A DNA stretch of 64,000 bases from assembly GCA_021390615.1 (NCBI GenBank), contig JAJEJU010000022.1:1-64000 (forward strand), written 5' to 3'. The notes under the pieces are model-generated. The model saw only the letters and a list, made by a program, of their open reading frames with translations, had not been told where the DNA came from and did not search any database. Source of the stretch: Rhodanobacteraceae bacterium ZG21-1. Its GTDB lineage: Bacteria > Pseudomonadota > Gammaproteobacteria > Xanthomonadales > Rhodanobacteraceae. Made by a program: the position numbers and the translations under genes. Numbering within the stretch: position 1 is the first letter of the stretch; each line of letters opens with the position of its first letter. Shown here one piece after another: positions 49,601-57,593 of this stretch.

Positions 49601-49744
49601 TTCGTGCAGCAGATGAGTACCAACTACGCGTTCAACAAGAGCTGGCCGCAGGCCACGCGGAGCGCGGTCCTGGCCGCCCAAGGCGCAGGCGTATTGAGCG
49701 CCGAACAGGCGCAGACCTACCTCGACGAGCTCGGCGGCAGCTGA
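46631..49744 (+). CDS. Large LysM-domain protein of unknown function
   Basis: A 1,037-residue protein without a Sec signal peptide. A Pro-rich start is followed by one LysM domain at about 26-70 (YTVKPGDTLPAVA ... LSPGQVLQLP), which binds peptidoglycan or chitin-like glycans. The central 600 residues are helical and Gln/Ala/Asp-rich. At about 645-670 and 719-791 are Gly/Ala-rich hydrophobic stretches (IGVLSAGAFVAGVFE, WAGPVGVGVAFVAAAGLSLV), then a helical C terminus. Unsignalled secretion plus membrane-active helices recalls effectors or translocators of specialised secretion systems, but no such genes are nearby. AAGGA stands before the ATG. Function unknown. Confidence 0.8.
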   Translation: MPPILLDGGPLPTRLVPPPPPTPPQYTVKPGDTLPAVAASHHLSPQELATFNRIAPDAALSPGQVLQLPANAVLSTEERDQAAPKTPQEKTDAAYDQYLQAQYSLQGDQRSQAGHADIPQAQSALAQAKNDFDQAVQAEIGGQVAQANQGVPGPYRTPESQLIDQYGAQIKQRYAGDPAAQSEIQSAIGDYQVQRQADNLIPGYYGDWSAADKLKGIDLDGQPPAVVAKVLADPRVQQWITQAAADIGKPYGSESGNDAQEDVQAANNASTSLSDLVTGLPPDLARVVVKQCMPTIQKIAGADANSSGWAPFENLSRVVGALGSGPDAQQLTTDIAKAFGNQFKTWQNRFEDPRMGSIEGTVAGGTSPALALEMAHQLQQQGDAQDAGAILNDVEKGVEGLQATTKGDVENYAKLTADLNWAVKNLGPNLTQDQLNQAIQNWINQQPQEWKDKFQAAQQKMVTDGQALIQDLGAMNSLPPGLAGTAPGVLDALKQSIGNDDDTQTALKFAMSKDQTLFAGQGGEAAASFLTEACAKSKEFIAQLGPAYVSSQVLPAISSLNANDPASVQKAYQTLEDFRGKAAAMLGIPQSEVNEGIDNLKDLISDSKSASPAGTIDDKALAGVQKKLGELKEMSFSSGAAGTIFRTLGLGIAGASLMNYTGKSIDDPKISNLLNTMAATVGLAKDAGSFATTVSLVDADSSLGEWANATSVAGQVTEKFIGVLSAGAFVAGVFESVGDDNAAGAVFNGIGVAGTLLSTFGEAAGLGSWAGPVGVGVAFVAAAGLSLVEYREQVNQNTEIAENFFKDAGIDEAPAKAMASEAAKQTEEVRQGFNLSPIQLQDLATAHPELFDVNPSQTQAVIDAAKACGIQPQDVGSFVDALSKGQPQYLQLFGAQDMGGTSGQHPLTYAAQLFSTVDNIPGMHSYLQAHAPDSVGPAADARRMADQQYESALSGMDSQELIANLLAGNSNPAYQAEIINVMKNQHSLDFFVQQMSTNYAFNKSWPQATRSAVLAAQGAGVLSAEQAQTYLDELGGS

Positions 49745-49774
49745 GTCGCCGCAGGCCGGAATCGGCCTGTCGCC

Positions 49775-49807
49775 ACACGCGCGGCGCGTGACAAGCGCCG
49801 CGCGTGT
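49775..49807 (+). terminator. Strong terminator hairpin after the LysM gene
   Basis: Perfect 13-base arms ACACGCGCGGCGC and GCGCCGCGCGTGT with a 7-base loop, followed by TT. A smaller hairpin (AGGCCG, CGGCCT, 49753-49768) precedes it. It lies 31 bases after the LysM stop and separates it from the permease gene. Confidence 0.7.
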
Positions 49808-49846
49808 TTGCGACTATCGGGGTTGATCCGCCCGCAGAGAGCCTCG

Positions 49847-51652
49847 ATGAGCAGTCACCATTCCACCCGCCGCGACGTCGGCCCGTTCGCCCTGATGCTC
49901 ACCGGGCTGGGCTCGATCATCGGCTCCGGCTGGCTGTTCGGCGCCGCACGCGCCTCCAACCTGGCCGGCCCGGGCGCGATCTGGGCCTGGGTGCTGGGCG
50001 CGGCGATCATCATGACCATCGCGCTGACCTATGCCGAACTGGGTGCGATGTTCCCGGAATCCGGCGGCATGGTGCGCTACAGCCATTATTCGCACGGCTC
50101 GCTGGTCGGCTTCGTCGGCGCCTGGGCCAACTGGATCGCGATCGTCTCGGTGATTCCGGTGGAAGCCACCGCGTCGGTGCAGTACATGCACCATTGGCCG
50201 TGGGAATGGGCGCACAGCCTGTCCACGCCGCTGCCCGGCGGCCACGTCGAGCTGACCCATGCCGGGCTCGCCGTCGCCGGCGCGCTGGTGATCGGCTATT
50301 TCCTGCTGAATTTCTGGAGCGTGAAGCTGTTCGCGCACTCCAACACGGCGATCACCGTGTTCAAGCTGGTGGTGCCAGCGGCGACCGGCCTGCTGCTGAT
50401 CGCCAGCGGCTTCCATACCGAGAATTTCTCGGTCGGCATTCACGGCGACGCGCATGCGATCGACTTTCCGGCGGTGCTCACCGCGGTGACCACGGCCGGC
50501 ATCGTATTCAGCTTCAACGGCTTCCAGAGCCCGGTGAACCTCGCCGGCGATGCGCGCAATCCGGGACGCAGCATTCCCGTCGCCGTGCTCGGCTCGATCG
50601 CGCTCGCCGCAGTCATCTACGTGATCCTGCAGGTAGCCTTCATCGGCGCCGTGCCGCGCGAACTGCTGGCGAAGGCCGGCTGGCACGGCATCAACTTCAG
50701 CTCGCCGTTCGCCGACCTGGCCATCCTGCTCGGTCTGCAGTGGCTGGCCATCCTGTTGTTCGCCGACGCGGTGATCAGCCCCAGCGGCACCGGCATCACT
50801 TATACCGCGACCACGGCGCGCATGATCTACGGCATGGAACGCAACGGCACCCTGCCGCGCCTGCTGGGATACCTGCATCCCAAATGGGGCATCCCGCGCC
50901 CGGCGATGTGGCTGAACCTGGCCGTCTCCTTCATGTTCCTGTACTTCTTCCGCGGCTGGGATTCGCTGGCGGCGGTGATCGGCGTGGCCACCGTGATCTC
51001 CTACCTCACCGGCCCGGTCAGCGTGATGACCCTGCGCCGCACCGCGCCTGGGCTGCAGCGCCCGCTGCGCCTGGCCGGCCTGCCGGTGATCGCCTGCGTC
51101 GCCTTCGTGATGGCCACCGAACTGCTGTACTGGGCGAAGTGGCCGCTGACCGGCGAGATCATCCTGCTGATGGTGGTGGCGTTGCCGGTGTACTTTTATT
51201 TCCAGACCTTCGCAGACGATTTCTTCAAGCCGCAACAACGAAAGCTCCTGCTGCTCGCGGCCATTGTTCCGACCGTGCTGCTCGCCGCACTCGCCGGAGG
51301 GTTCTATCTGCGCTCGATGCCGATCAGCGCACCCGTGCTTCTTGCAGCGCTGGCTTATGCATGGATCATGTTTGCCGCAGTCATTCCCGTGTTACGCATG
51401 TGGCATGACCCCAACTTGATGCGCACCTTCAAGCACCATCTCCACGGCGCATGGTGGCTGGTGGTGTATCTGCCCGTTGTTGCCGCGCTGTCCTGGGGCG
51501 GCAGCGTGACCTTCGGCGGACAAGGCTATCTGCCCTATGGCTGGGATCTCGCGATCGTCGCCCTGGTCGGTGTGGCGTTCTATGTGTGGGGCGTCAAATC
51601 CGGTTGGCGCACGCCATCGATAGAAACGGCCGAGCAGGAAGCAAAGGCCTAA
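49847..51652 (+). CDS. APC-family amino-acid permease
   Basis: A 601-residue inner-membrane transporter with about 14 helices. The first helix region GLGSIIGSGWLFGAARASNLAGPGAI and the NGFQSPVNLAGDARNPGRSIP segment are typical of the APC superfamily; it resembles the large aspartate-type proton symporters of this superfamily. Substrate not readable. AGAGAG before ATG 49847 supports this start over an ATG 13 codons upstream. The last 150 codons are lower in GC than the rest. Confidence 0.9.
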   Translation: MSSHHSTRRDVGPFALMLTGLGSIIGSGWLFGAARASNLAGPGAIWAWVLGAAIIMTIALTYAELGAMFPESGGMVRYSHYSHGSLVGFVGAWANWIAIVSVIPVEATASVQYMHHWPWEWAHSLSTPLPGGHVELTHAGLAVAGALVIGYFLLNFWSVKLFAHSNTAITVFKLVVPAATGLLLIASGFHTENFSVGIHGDAHAIDFPAVLTAVTTAGIVFSFNGFQSPVNLAGDARNPGRSIPVAVLGSIALAAVIYVILQVAFIGAVPRELLAKAGWHGINFSSPFADLAILLGLQWLAILLFADAVISPSGTGITYTATTARMIYGMERNGTLPRLLGYLHPKWGIPRPAMWLNLAVSFMFLYFFRGWDSLAAVIGVATVISYLTGPVSVMTLRRTAPGLQRPLRLAGLPVIACVAFVMATELLYWAKWPLTGEIILLMVVALPVYFYFQTFADDFFKPQQRKLLLLAAIVPTVLLAALAGGFYLRSMPISAPVLLAALAYAWIMFAAVIPVLRMWHDPNLMRTFKHHLHGAWWLVVYLPVVAALSWGGSVTFGGQGYLPYGWDLAIVALVGVAFYVWGVKSGWRTPSIETAEQEAKA

Positions 51653-51742
51653 GCCGCCACGGCCAAAACATCATCGCCATCCCGATCATGTTTGCAGCAG
51701 GGTGCTCTTAATGGCGCTGGCGTGATGAGCTATGGTGCGTGC

Positions 51743-53941
51743 ATGTCGTCACTCCGCCCGAAGCAGGTCTTTTTGGCCTTGTTCGGCACGCTGATATCGA
51801 TCTCCGTCGCCCATGCCGCCGGCTCGCGGAGTTTCGATCTCCATCCCGTCCAGGGCGTGCTGCATCGCCTGCTGCCCGACCAGGCTGCGCAGATCGAACT
51901 AGCGACCTTGCCTGCAACACCCGATGGCCACGAACGGTTCCGCATCGCCGCCGTGCACGGTCACGTCGAAGTCGCCGGCAGCACGCCCAGCGCGCTGTTG
52001 TTCGGGGTGAACTGGTATCTGAAGTACGTCGCCAAGATGCAGGTCTCGACCAACGGCATTCGTCTCGCCGCCGGTCGTTTGCCGCTGCCGCGCGAGACCG
52101 TCGAGCGCGGCACACCTTACCGCTATCGCTACGCGCTGAACCAGAACACCGACGGCTATTCGTCGCCCTACTGGGAGTGGCCGCGCTGGGAGCACGAGAT
52201 CGATGTGCTGGCGCTGTCCGGCATCAACGCAGTGATCGTCGAGCGCGGCATGGACAGCGTGCTGTACCGGACCTTTCGCGACTTCGGTTACTCCGATCAG
52301 GCGATGCGCGCCTGGATCACCCAGCCGGCGCACCAGAACTGGCAGCTGATGGGCAACCTGTGCTGCTTCGACGGGCCGATCAGTCAGACCTTGCTGCAGC
52401 GCCGCGCCGCCTCCGCGCAGCGCATCGTCGCGCGCCTGCGCGAACTCGGCATCACGCCGGTGCTGCCTGGCTTCTACGGCATCGTGCCGGCGGATTTCGC
52501 GCAGCGCTTCCCCGCCGCCCACGTGGTGCCGCAAGGCGAATGGGCCGGCTTCGCGCGGCCGGGCTGGCTGGACCCGCGCGATCCGCTGTTCGCCAAAATT
52601 GCCGCCGCGTTCTATCACCATCAGCGCGAGCTGTTCGGCGACAGCAGCCTGTACGACATGGAAGTGTTCCAGGAGGGCGGCGCCGCCGGCGACGTGCCGG
52701 TGGCCGAAGCCGCGCGCGACGTGCAGCAGGCGATGCTGACCGCGCACCCGCAGGCCAGCTGGATGATGCTGGCCTGGCAGGGCAATCCGCGCCAGGATCT
52801 GCTGGCCGGGGTGGATCGACAACGCCTGCTGATCGTCGACATCGACCACGACCGCGTGCCACGCGACGATCGCGCCAAGGACTTCCAAGGTGCCCCGTTT
52901 CTGTTCGGCGGCATCTGGGCTTTCGGCGGACGCAGCACCCTGGGCACGCGGCTGGACAACTACACCGAGCGCCTGCCGCGACTGGGCCGCGACAATCCCA
53001 ATATGGCCGGCACCGCTGTGTTTCCCGAAGGCATGGACAGCAATCCGTTCGCCTTCGACCTGTTCACCGAGATGGCCTGGCGCAATGCGCCGGTCGACGC
53101 CGCACGCTGGACCGCCGACTACGTGGAACGCCGCTACGGCGCCGCCGACGCGCATGCGCTGGCGGCCTGGCATGCCCTGCTCGAGAGCGCCTACGGCATC
53201 CGCATCGACCAGATTCCCTTCAACAGCGAGCGCGATGCCGCGCAGGAGTCGCTGTTCGACGCCCAGCCCAGCCTGGACGCGAACCGCGCCTCGAACTGGT
53301 CACCCGAGGGGCTGCGCTACGATCCCGCGATATTCCGCCGCGCGCTGAGCGAGATGCTGCAGGTCGCGCCGGCGCTGCGCGGCAGCGCAACCTATCACTA
53401 CGACCTGGTCGACATCGCGCGGCAGAGCCTCGCCAACGAGAGCCGCCGCCTGCTGCCGTTGATCAAGGCCGCCTATACGGCCAAAGACCGTGCGCTATTT
53501 GAGCGACTCAGCCAACGCTGGCTGGACTTGATGGACCTGCAGGACCGCCTGCTGGGCAGCGAGCCGGATTTCCTGCTCGGGCGCTGGCTGGCGCCGGTGG
53601 CGGGCTGGGCCGCGACGCCTGAGGAACGCGTGCGGCTCGACTACGACGCGCGCTCCATCCTCACCACCTGGGGCGAACGCAAGGCCAGCGAGGACGCCGG
53701 TCTGCACGACTACGGCAACAAGGACTGGGCCGGCCTCACCCGCGACTACTACCGGCCGCGCTGGCAAGCCTATTTCGACACGCTGGACGCCGCGCTGCGC
53801 AGCGGCGCCGCGCCGCAGCCTATCGACTGGTTCGCCTTCGGCGATCGCTGGAACCACGGCGATCAGGTCTATGCCGCCGAACCGCACGGCGATGCCTATG
53901 CGCTGGCGACCGAGGTCGAGCAGGCTCTCGATACTCCGTAA
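51743..53941 (+). CDS. Alpha-N-acetylglucosaminidase (GH89)
   Basis: A 732-residue secreted hydrolase with signal peptide (QVFLALFGTLISISVAHAAG). It belongs to glycoside hydrolase family 89, the family of human NAGLU, and removes alpha-linked N-acetylglucosamine from glycans. Visible features: YRYALNQNTDGYSSPYWEWPRWEHEIDVLALSGIN, MDMEVFQEGG-like acid (LYDMEVFQEGG) and the second acid in VFPEGMDSNPFAFDL. The start is uncertain: ATG 51725 or 51692 would add 6 or 17 residues and none has a clear ribosome site. No other glycan genes are adjacent. Confidence 0.9.
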   Translation: MSSLRPKQVFLALFGTLISISVAHAAGSRSFDLHPVQGVLHRLLPDQAAQIELATLPATPDGHERFRIAAVHGHVEVAGSTPSALLFGVNWYLKYVAKMQVSTNGIRLAAGRLPLPRETVERGTPYRYRYALNQNTDGYSSPYWEWPRWEHEIDVLALSGINAVIVERGMDSVLYRTFRDFGYSDQAMRAWITQPAHQNWQLMGNLCCFDGPISQTLLQRRAASAQRIVARLRELGITPVLPGFYGIVPADFAQRFPAAHVVPQGEWAGFARPGWLDPRDPLFAKIAAAFYHHQRELFGDSSLYDMEVFQEGGAAGDVPVAEAARDVQQAMLTAHPQASWMMLAWQGNPRQDLLAGVDRQRLLIVDIDHDRVPRDDRAKDFQGAPFLFGGIWAFGGRSTLGTRLDNYTERLPRLGRDNPNMAGTAVFPEGMDSNPFAFDLFTEMAWRNAPVDAARWTADYVERRYGAADAHALAAWHALLESAYGIRIDQIPFNSERDAAQESLFDAQPSLDANRASNWSPEGLRYDPAIFRRALSEMLQVAPALRGSATYHYDLVDIARQSLANESRRLLPLIKAAYTAKDRALFERLSQRWLDLMDLQDRLLGSEPDFLLGRWLAPVAGWAATPEERVRLDYDARSILTTWGERKASEDAGLHDYGNKDWAGLTRDYYRPRWQAYFDTLDAALRSGAAPQPIDWFAFGDRWNHGDQVYAAEPHGDAYALATEVEQALDTP

Positions 53942-54187
53942 GGCGGCCAGCAGGGCTTCTGGGGCGATATGGGTGCTGCGGTCGATCGACCAGGCCGGCG
54001 CGAGCGGCGCTTCGGCGCCTCGGCACCTACGTCGTCATGTCGCAATGTCTCGCTGCTTCCGTTCGGCAGCCTGCGGGACCACGACGAACTGCAGCACGCA
54101 CGCTCGATCGTTCCAGGCGCCATTCGCGCCCTGCCACGCTACGGCTCCGCGAGCACAGGCGCCTTTCGGCTGTGGGGACGCCGCCGC

Positions 54188-54643
54188 CTAATCCTCGCCG
54201 ATGTCCTCATGCCAGATCTCGCCGTGGCCGGCGATCCAGTCGCCCAGCAACTGGATGCACTCCGCACTGGCCAGGTCGACCACCTTGATGCCGTGTTCGC
54301 GCAGCCAGGCCAGGCCGCCCGGGAAATTCACCGATTCGCCCACCACCACCGTGCCGATGTTGAACTGGCGCACCAGGCCGCTGCAGTACCAGCAGGGCGC
54401 CAGCGTGGTGACCATGATGGTGTCCCGGTAGCGGCGCTGGCGCCCGGCCTTGCGGAAGGCATCCGTCTCGCCGTGCACCGACGGGTCGTTCTCCTGCACG
54501 CGGCGGTTGTGCCCGCGACCGAGCAGTTCGCCATCGTTGCGGTAAAGCGCCGCACCGATCGGAATGCCGCCTTCGAGCAGGCCCTGGCGGGCTTCGGCGA
54601 TCGCGGTATCGAGCATGCTGCGGTAGTCGGGGGTGGCGATCAT
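54188..54643 (-). CDS. Cytosine deaminase, yeast (Fcy1) type
   Basis: A 151-residue zinc deaminase. The zinc/catalytic motifs are HGETDAFRKAG (His, Glu) and APCWYCSGL (Cys-x2-Cys). The rest, LGRGHNRRVQENDPSVHGE, VVVGESVNFPGGLAWLREHGIKVV and the ending IWHEDIGED, follows yeast cytosine deaminase Fcy1 far more closely than the larger bacterial CodA enzyme. It should convert cytosine to uracil; guanine or other base substrates are possible. It is convergent in position with nothing and stands alone before the TA locus. Confidence 0.85.
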   Translation of the reverse strand: MIATPDYRSMLDTAIAEARQGLLEGGIPIGAALYRNDGELLGRGHNRRVQENDPSVHGETDAFRKAGRQRRYRDTIMVTTLAPCWYCSGLVRQFNIGTVVVGESVNFPGGLAWLREHGIKVVDLASAECIQLLGDWIAGHGEIWHEDIGED

Positions 54644-54770
54644 CGGTGCTCCGGGCGGCTGTGGCTGCCGCCAATCTGCCCCGACCGGGCGCCCCTGTCG
54701 AGCCGCCGGGGGCAACCAGCTGCCGGATCGAGCGGATGCGGCATGCGCTTGTCTGGCCGCACAGCAAATA

Positions 54771-54870
54771 GTCTTTTTAAAAGACACAAAACCCCATTCA
54801 AGCCAAACAATTGTCTTTATATTGGCTTTTCAGGCCGAATCAGCTAGGATTTTTGCTGTTAAAAAGACAA
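54771..54870 (+). promoter_or_regulatory. Promoter and operator boxes of the hipA-hipB-like operon
   Basis: A -35 box TTGGCT (54822-54827) and a -10 box TAGGAT (54845-54850) are 17 bases apart. Perfect palindrome GTCTTTTTAAAAGAC lies upstream at 54771-54785. Half-sites TTGTCTTT (54811-54818) and AAAGACAA (54863-54870) flank the promoter as an inverted pair. The region is strikingly AT-rich. The natural reading is autoregulation by the HipB-like protein. Confidence 0.65.
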
Positions 54871-54874
54871 GACC

Positions 54875-56197
54875 ATGCGCATCCTCACTCTCCAGACCTA
54901 TCAGCAAAGGCAATGGCATGACGCCATGGAGCTGTGCTTTCTCGCGCCGGAGGCTGGCCACGGCGGCGCCTGCACGCTGGGCTACCTGGACAGCTACGTG
55001 CTTGGGCAGTTGGACCGACTCGGCAGCACCACGGCCGCGGCGGTCAGCGCCACCCTGCCGCTGAGCTGGGACATCCGCACCGTGCCGCACTGGCCGGCCT
55101 TCCTGCTGGACATCGAGCCCAGCGGTTCGGCGCGGCGCTTTCTGCTGCCCCGGCTGGCCCTGCCGGCGCAGGACGAGGCGATGGCGGACTATGTGCTGCT
55201 GGAGCGCTGCACCCCGGCGCCGGTCGGCCACCTGCGTGTCAAGGAATCCTACGAATCCCTCGGCGGCCAGCCGATCGGCTTCGACCTGCGCGACGTGGTC
55301 ACGCGGGACACCGGCTTTCTTGAATACGCCTACGAGCAGGGCGCCGCGGTCGGCGGCGCGACCGGCGCCGGCGGCGAGGCGCCCAAGCTGCTGCTGGCCG
55401 AGGACGCCGGCGGCCTGCTGTATCCGGACGCGATCCTGGATGACGCCCGCACGCGGCGGCACTGGTTCGTCAAGTTTCCGCGCGGCCAGGCCACGCCGGC
55501 AGACCGGGACATCCTGCGCAGCGAGTACTGCTACTGCCTGGCCCTGCAGACCCTCGGCATAGCCACCGCCGGCGGCCCCGGCACGCGCTTCGAGGAAGCC
55601 GACAAGCCCAGCCTGTGGATGCCGCGCTTCGATCGCAGCGTCGACGAGCACGGCGTGCAGCGCATTGCGGTGGAGTCCATCTATTCCCTGGCCGGCAATA
55701 CCCGGCCTGGCAGCTACATGAGCCATCTGGACGCCGTCGACACCCTGGCGCGGGCCTGGCAGGCGGCCGGGCAGGATCAGCAAAGGCCGGCGCTGCTGCG
55801 CGCCTATCTGCTGCGCGACCTGCTGAATCAGATCCTCGGCAACAGCGACAATCACGGTCGCAATCTCGCCGTGCTGCGCGGCGAGGAAAGCCTCGCGCTG
55901 GCGCCGATCTACGACCTGGCGCCGATGGTGATGGACCCCGAGGGCATCACCCGCAGCACCAAGTGGCCGGAGCCGATCGAACGGGCCGGCGAAGTCGACT
56001 GGCGCGCCGCCTGCCAGGCGCTCGCGCCGTGGGGCGATCCTGCGCGTCTGTTCGAAGAGCTGCGCGAGGACGCGGCGCGCCTGCGCGCCCTGCCCGACCT
56101 GCTGCGCGAACTGGGCCTGCCGGAGGCGACCATGCAGCACCCGCGCATCGCCCTCGGCAGGCTGGACCAGCGCCTGCGCCAATGGGACCTGGCATGA
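54875..56197 (+). CDS. HipA-family serine/threonine kinase toxin
   Basis: A 440-residue HipA-type kinase. Known members phosphorylate GltX and cause growth arrest and persistence. N-terminal domain to about 110; kinase core with ATP-binding Lys in HWFVKFPRG, helix EYCYCLALQTLGI, the YSLAGNTRPGSY segment, the catalytic loop LGNSDNHGRNLAVL (D and N) and the metal-binding D in IYDLAPM. The ATG follows AAAAAGACAAGACC, with no clear ribosome site. Its stop overlaps the start of the HipB-like gene (ATGA), so the toxin comes first, opposite to E. coli hipBA. Confidence 0.9.
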   Translation: MRILTLQTYQQRQWHDAMELCFLAPEAGHGGACTLGYLDSYVLGQLDRLGSTTAAAVSATLPLSWDIRTVPHWPAFLLDIEPSGSARRFLLPRLALPAQDEAMADYVLLERCTPAPVGHLRVKESYESLGGQPIGFDLRDVVTRDTGFLEYAYEQGAAVGGATGAGGEAPKLLLAEDAGGLLYPDAILDDARTRRHWFVKFPRGQATPADRDILRSEYCYCLALQTLGIATAGGPGTRFEEADKPSLWMPRFDRSVDEHGVQRIAVESIYSLAGNTRPGSYMSHLDAVDTLARAWQAAGQDQQRPALLRAYLLRDLLNQILGNSDNHGRNLAVLRGEESLALAPIYDLAPMVMDPEGITRSTKWPEPIERAGEVDWRAACQALAPWGDPARLFEELREDAARLRALPDLLRELGLPEATMQHPRIALGRLDQRLRQWDLA

Positions 56198-56505
56198 GCA
56201 AGTCCATCGCCACCCGCCAGCAATTGCTGGAAACCCTGCAGCAGGAACTGCGCGACGAATCGATCAGCCTCGGCGCGGCCGTGCGGCGCCTGCGCACCCA
56301 GGTCACCGGGCTGCGCCAGGAACAGTTCGCCAAGATGTGCAAGATCTCGCTGAGCGCGCTGCGGCAACTCGAATACGACGCCGGCAATCCCACCCTGCGC
56401 ACGCTCAAGGCCGTGTTCGAACCGTTCGGCATGACCGTGGGCATCGTGCCCCGCCAGCGCCCCTCGGCCGCGCCTGCGGCCGGATCGCCGCACGGCGGCT
56501 CGTAA
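56194..56505 (+). CDS. HipB-like helix-turn-helix antitoxin
   Basis: A 103-residue XRE-type DNA-binding protein. The helix-turn-helix lies at about 35-85 (GLRQEQFAKMCKISLSALRQLEYDAGNPTLRTLKAVFEPFG), with a helical N-terminal extension and a Pro-rich tail. It begins inside the end of hipA (ATGA) and is its expected antitoxin and operon repressor. It ends 2 bases before the convergent hom stop. Confidence 0.88.
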   Translation: MSKSIATRQQLLETLQQELRDESISLGAAVRRLRTQVTGLRQEQFAKMCKISLSALRQLEYDAGNPTLRTLKAVFEPFGMTVGIVPRQRPSAAPAAGSPHGGS

Positions 56506-56507
56506 GC

Positions 56508-57593
56508 TCAACCCAGCGCCAGCACGTCGCCCAGCAGCGCCTGCGCGGTGACCTCCGGTCCCGCGCCCGGGCCCTGGATCACCAGTGGCTGGGTGTTGTA
56601 GCGGGTGGTGGTGAGGGCGAACTGGTTGTCGGTGCCGTACAGGCGCGCCGCCGGATGTTCGGGCGGCACCTCGACCAGGCCGACGCGAGCGCGCCCGCGC
56701 TGGTTCAGCCGCGCCAGGAAGCGCAGCACGTTGCCGCGCGAACGCGCGCCGGCATGCAGCTCGGCCAACGGCTCGTCCAGTTCCTCGAGGCGCGCCAGGA
56801 AGGCCTCGGCATCCAATGCGCGCAGCGGCTCCGGCACCAGGCCCTGCACATCCACTTCATCGACGCCGAGCGCAAAGCCGGCGTGCCGCGCAATGATCAG
56901 CAGCTTGCGCGCGACATCCTCGCCGGACAGATCCGAGCGCGGATCCGGCTCGGTGTAGCCCAGCCGGCGCGCCTCGCGCAGCAGGGCCGAGAACGGCCGG
57001 CTGCCGTCGTATTGATTGAACAGCCAGGACAGCGAGCCGGAGAACACGCCTTCCAGGGTGAGCAAGGCGTCGCCGCAGCGACGCAGCCGGCGCAAGGTGG
57101 AAAGCACCGGCAGGCCGGCGCCCACGGTGGCCGCGTCGCCGTAGCGGCCACCCTGCGCGATAGCGGCCTGCAGGGCGCGCCAGCCGGGCAGCTCGCCGCC
57201 GGCCAGCGCCTTGTTGGCGGTGACCACGTGATAGCCGCGCCCCAGCCATTCGGCGTGGCGTGCGGCCAGCGCCGCGCTGGCGGTGGCGTCCACGATCACT
57301 CGTGCCGTGGCCGCACCGGCGTCCAGCGCGGCAAGCAGGCCGGTGTCGTTGCGCGGCTCGCCGAGATTGTTCAACTGCTCGCGCAGATGGCGGCTGGCCA
57401 GGCTGTGCGGCTCCGTCTGCTGACGCCGCGAGTTGGCCGCGCCAACCAGTCGCACACTCGCCGCGGCCGGCGTGTTGAGCAGCTTCAGGAAGGCGCCGCC
57501 GACCACGCCGGTGCCGAGCAGCACGATGGCAATGGAAGCTGCGGGCGCCACCGAAGCCGCGGCAGGTGCCTGCGCGGCCAGCACCGCGCTCAT
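56508..57593 (-). CDS. hom: Homoserine dehydrogenase (monofunctional, no ACT domain)
   Basis: A 361-residue enzyme that reduces aspartate semialdehyde to homoserine, the branch metabolite for methionine and threonine. It corresponds to the dehydrogenase half of ThrA/MetL: nucleotide site IVLLGTGVVGGAFLKLL, the HVVTANKALAGG motif, and substrate segment GVFSGSLSWLFNQYDGSRPF with SDLSGEDVARKLLIIAR. There is no aspartokinase or regulatory ACT domain. Start ATG 57593 overlaps the metB stop (ATGA). It is the last gene of metX-metB-hom, so homoserine supply is tied to methionine need. Confidence 0.95.
   Translation of the reverse strand: MSAVLAAQAPAAASVAPAASIAIVLLGTGVVGGAFLKLLNTPAAASVRLVGAANSRRQQTEPHSLASRHLREQLNNLGEPRNDTGLLAALDAGAATARVIVDATASAALAARHAEWLGRGYHVVTANKALAGGELPGWRALQAAIAQGGRYGDAATVGAGLPVLSTLRRLRRCGDALLTLEGVFSGSLSWLFNQYDGSRPFSALLREARRLGYTEPDPRSDLSGEDVARKLLIIARHAGFALGVDEVDVQGLVPEPLRALDAEAFLARLEELDEPLAELHAGARSRGNVLRFLARLNQRGRARVGLVEVPPEHPAARLYGTDNQFALTTTRYNTQPLVIQGPGAGPEVTAQALLGDVLALG

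Noticed and set aside
56194-56505. Stand-alone transcription factor instead of HipB antitoxin
   Set aside because: The ATGA overlap with the HipA gene and matching size make the antitoxin reading stronger.
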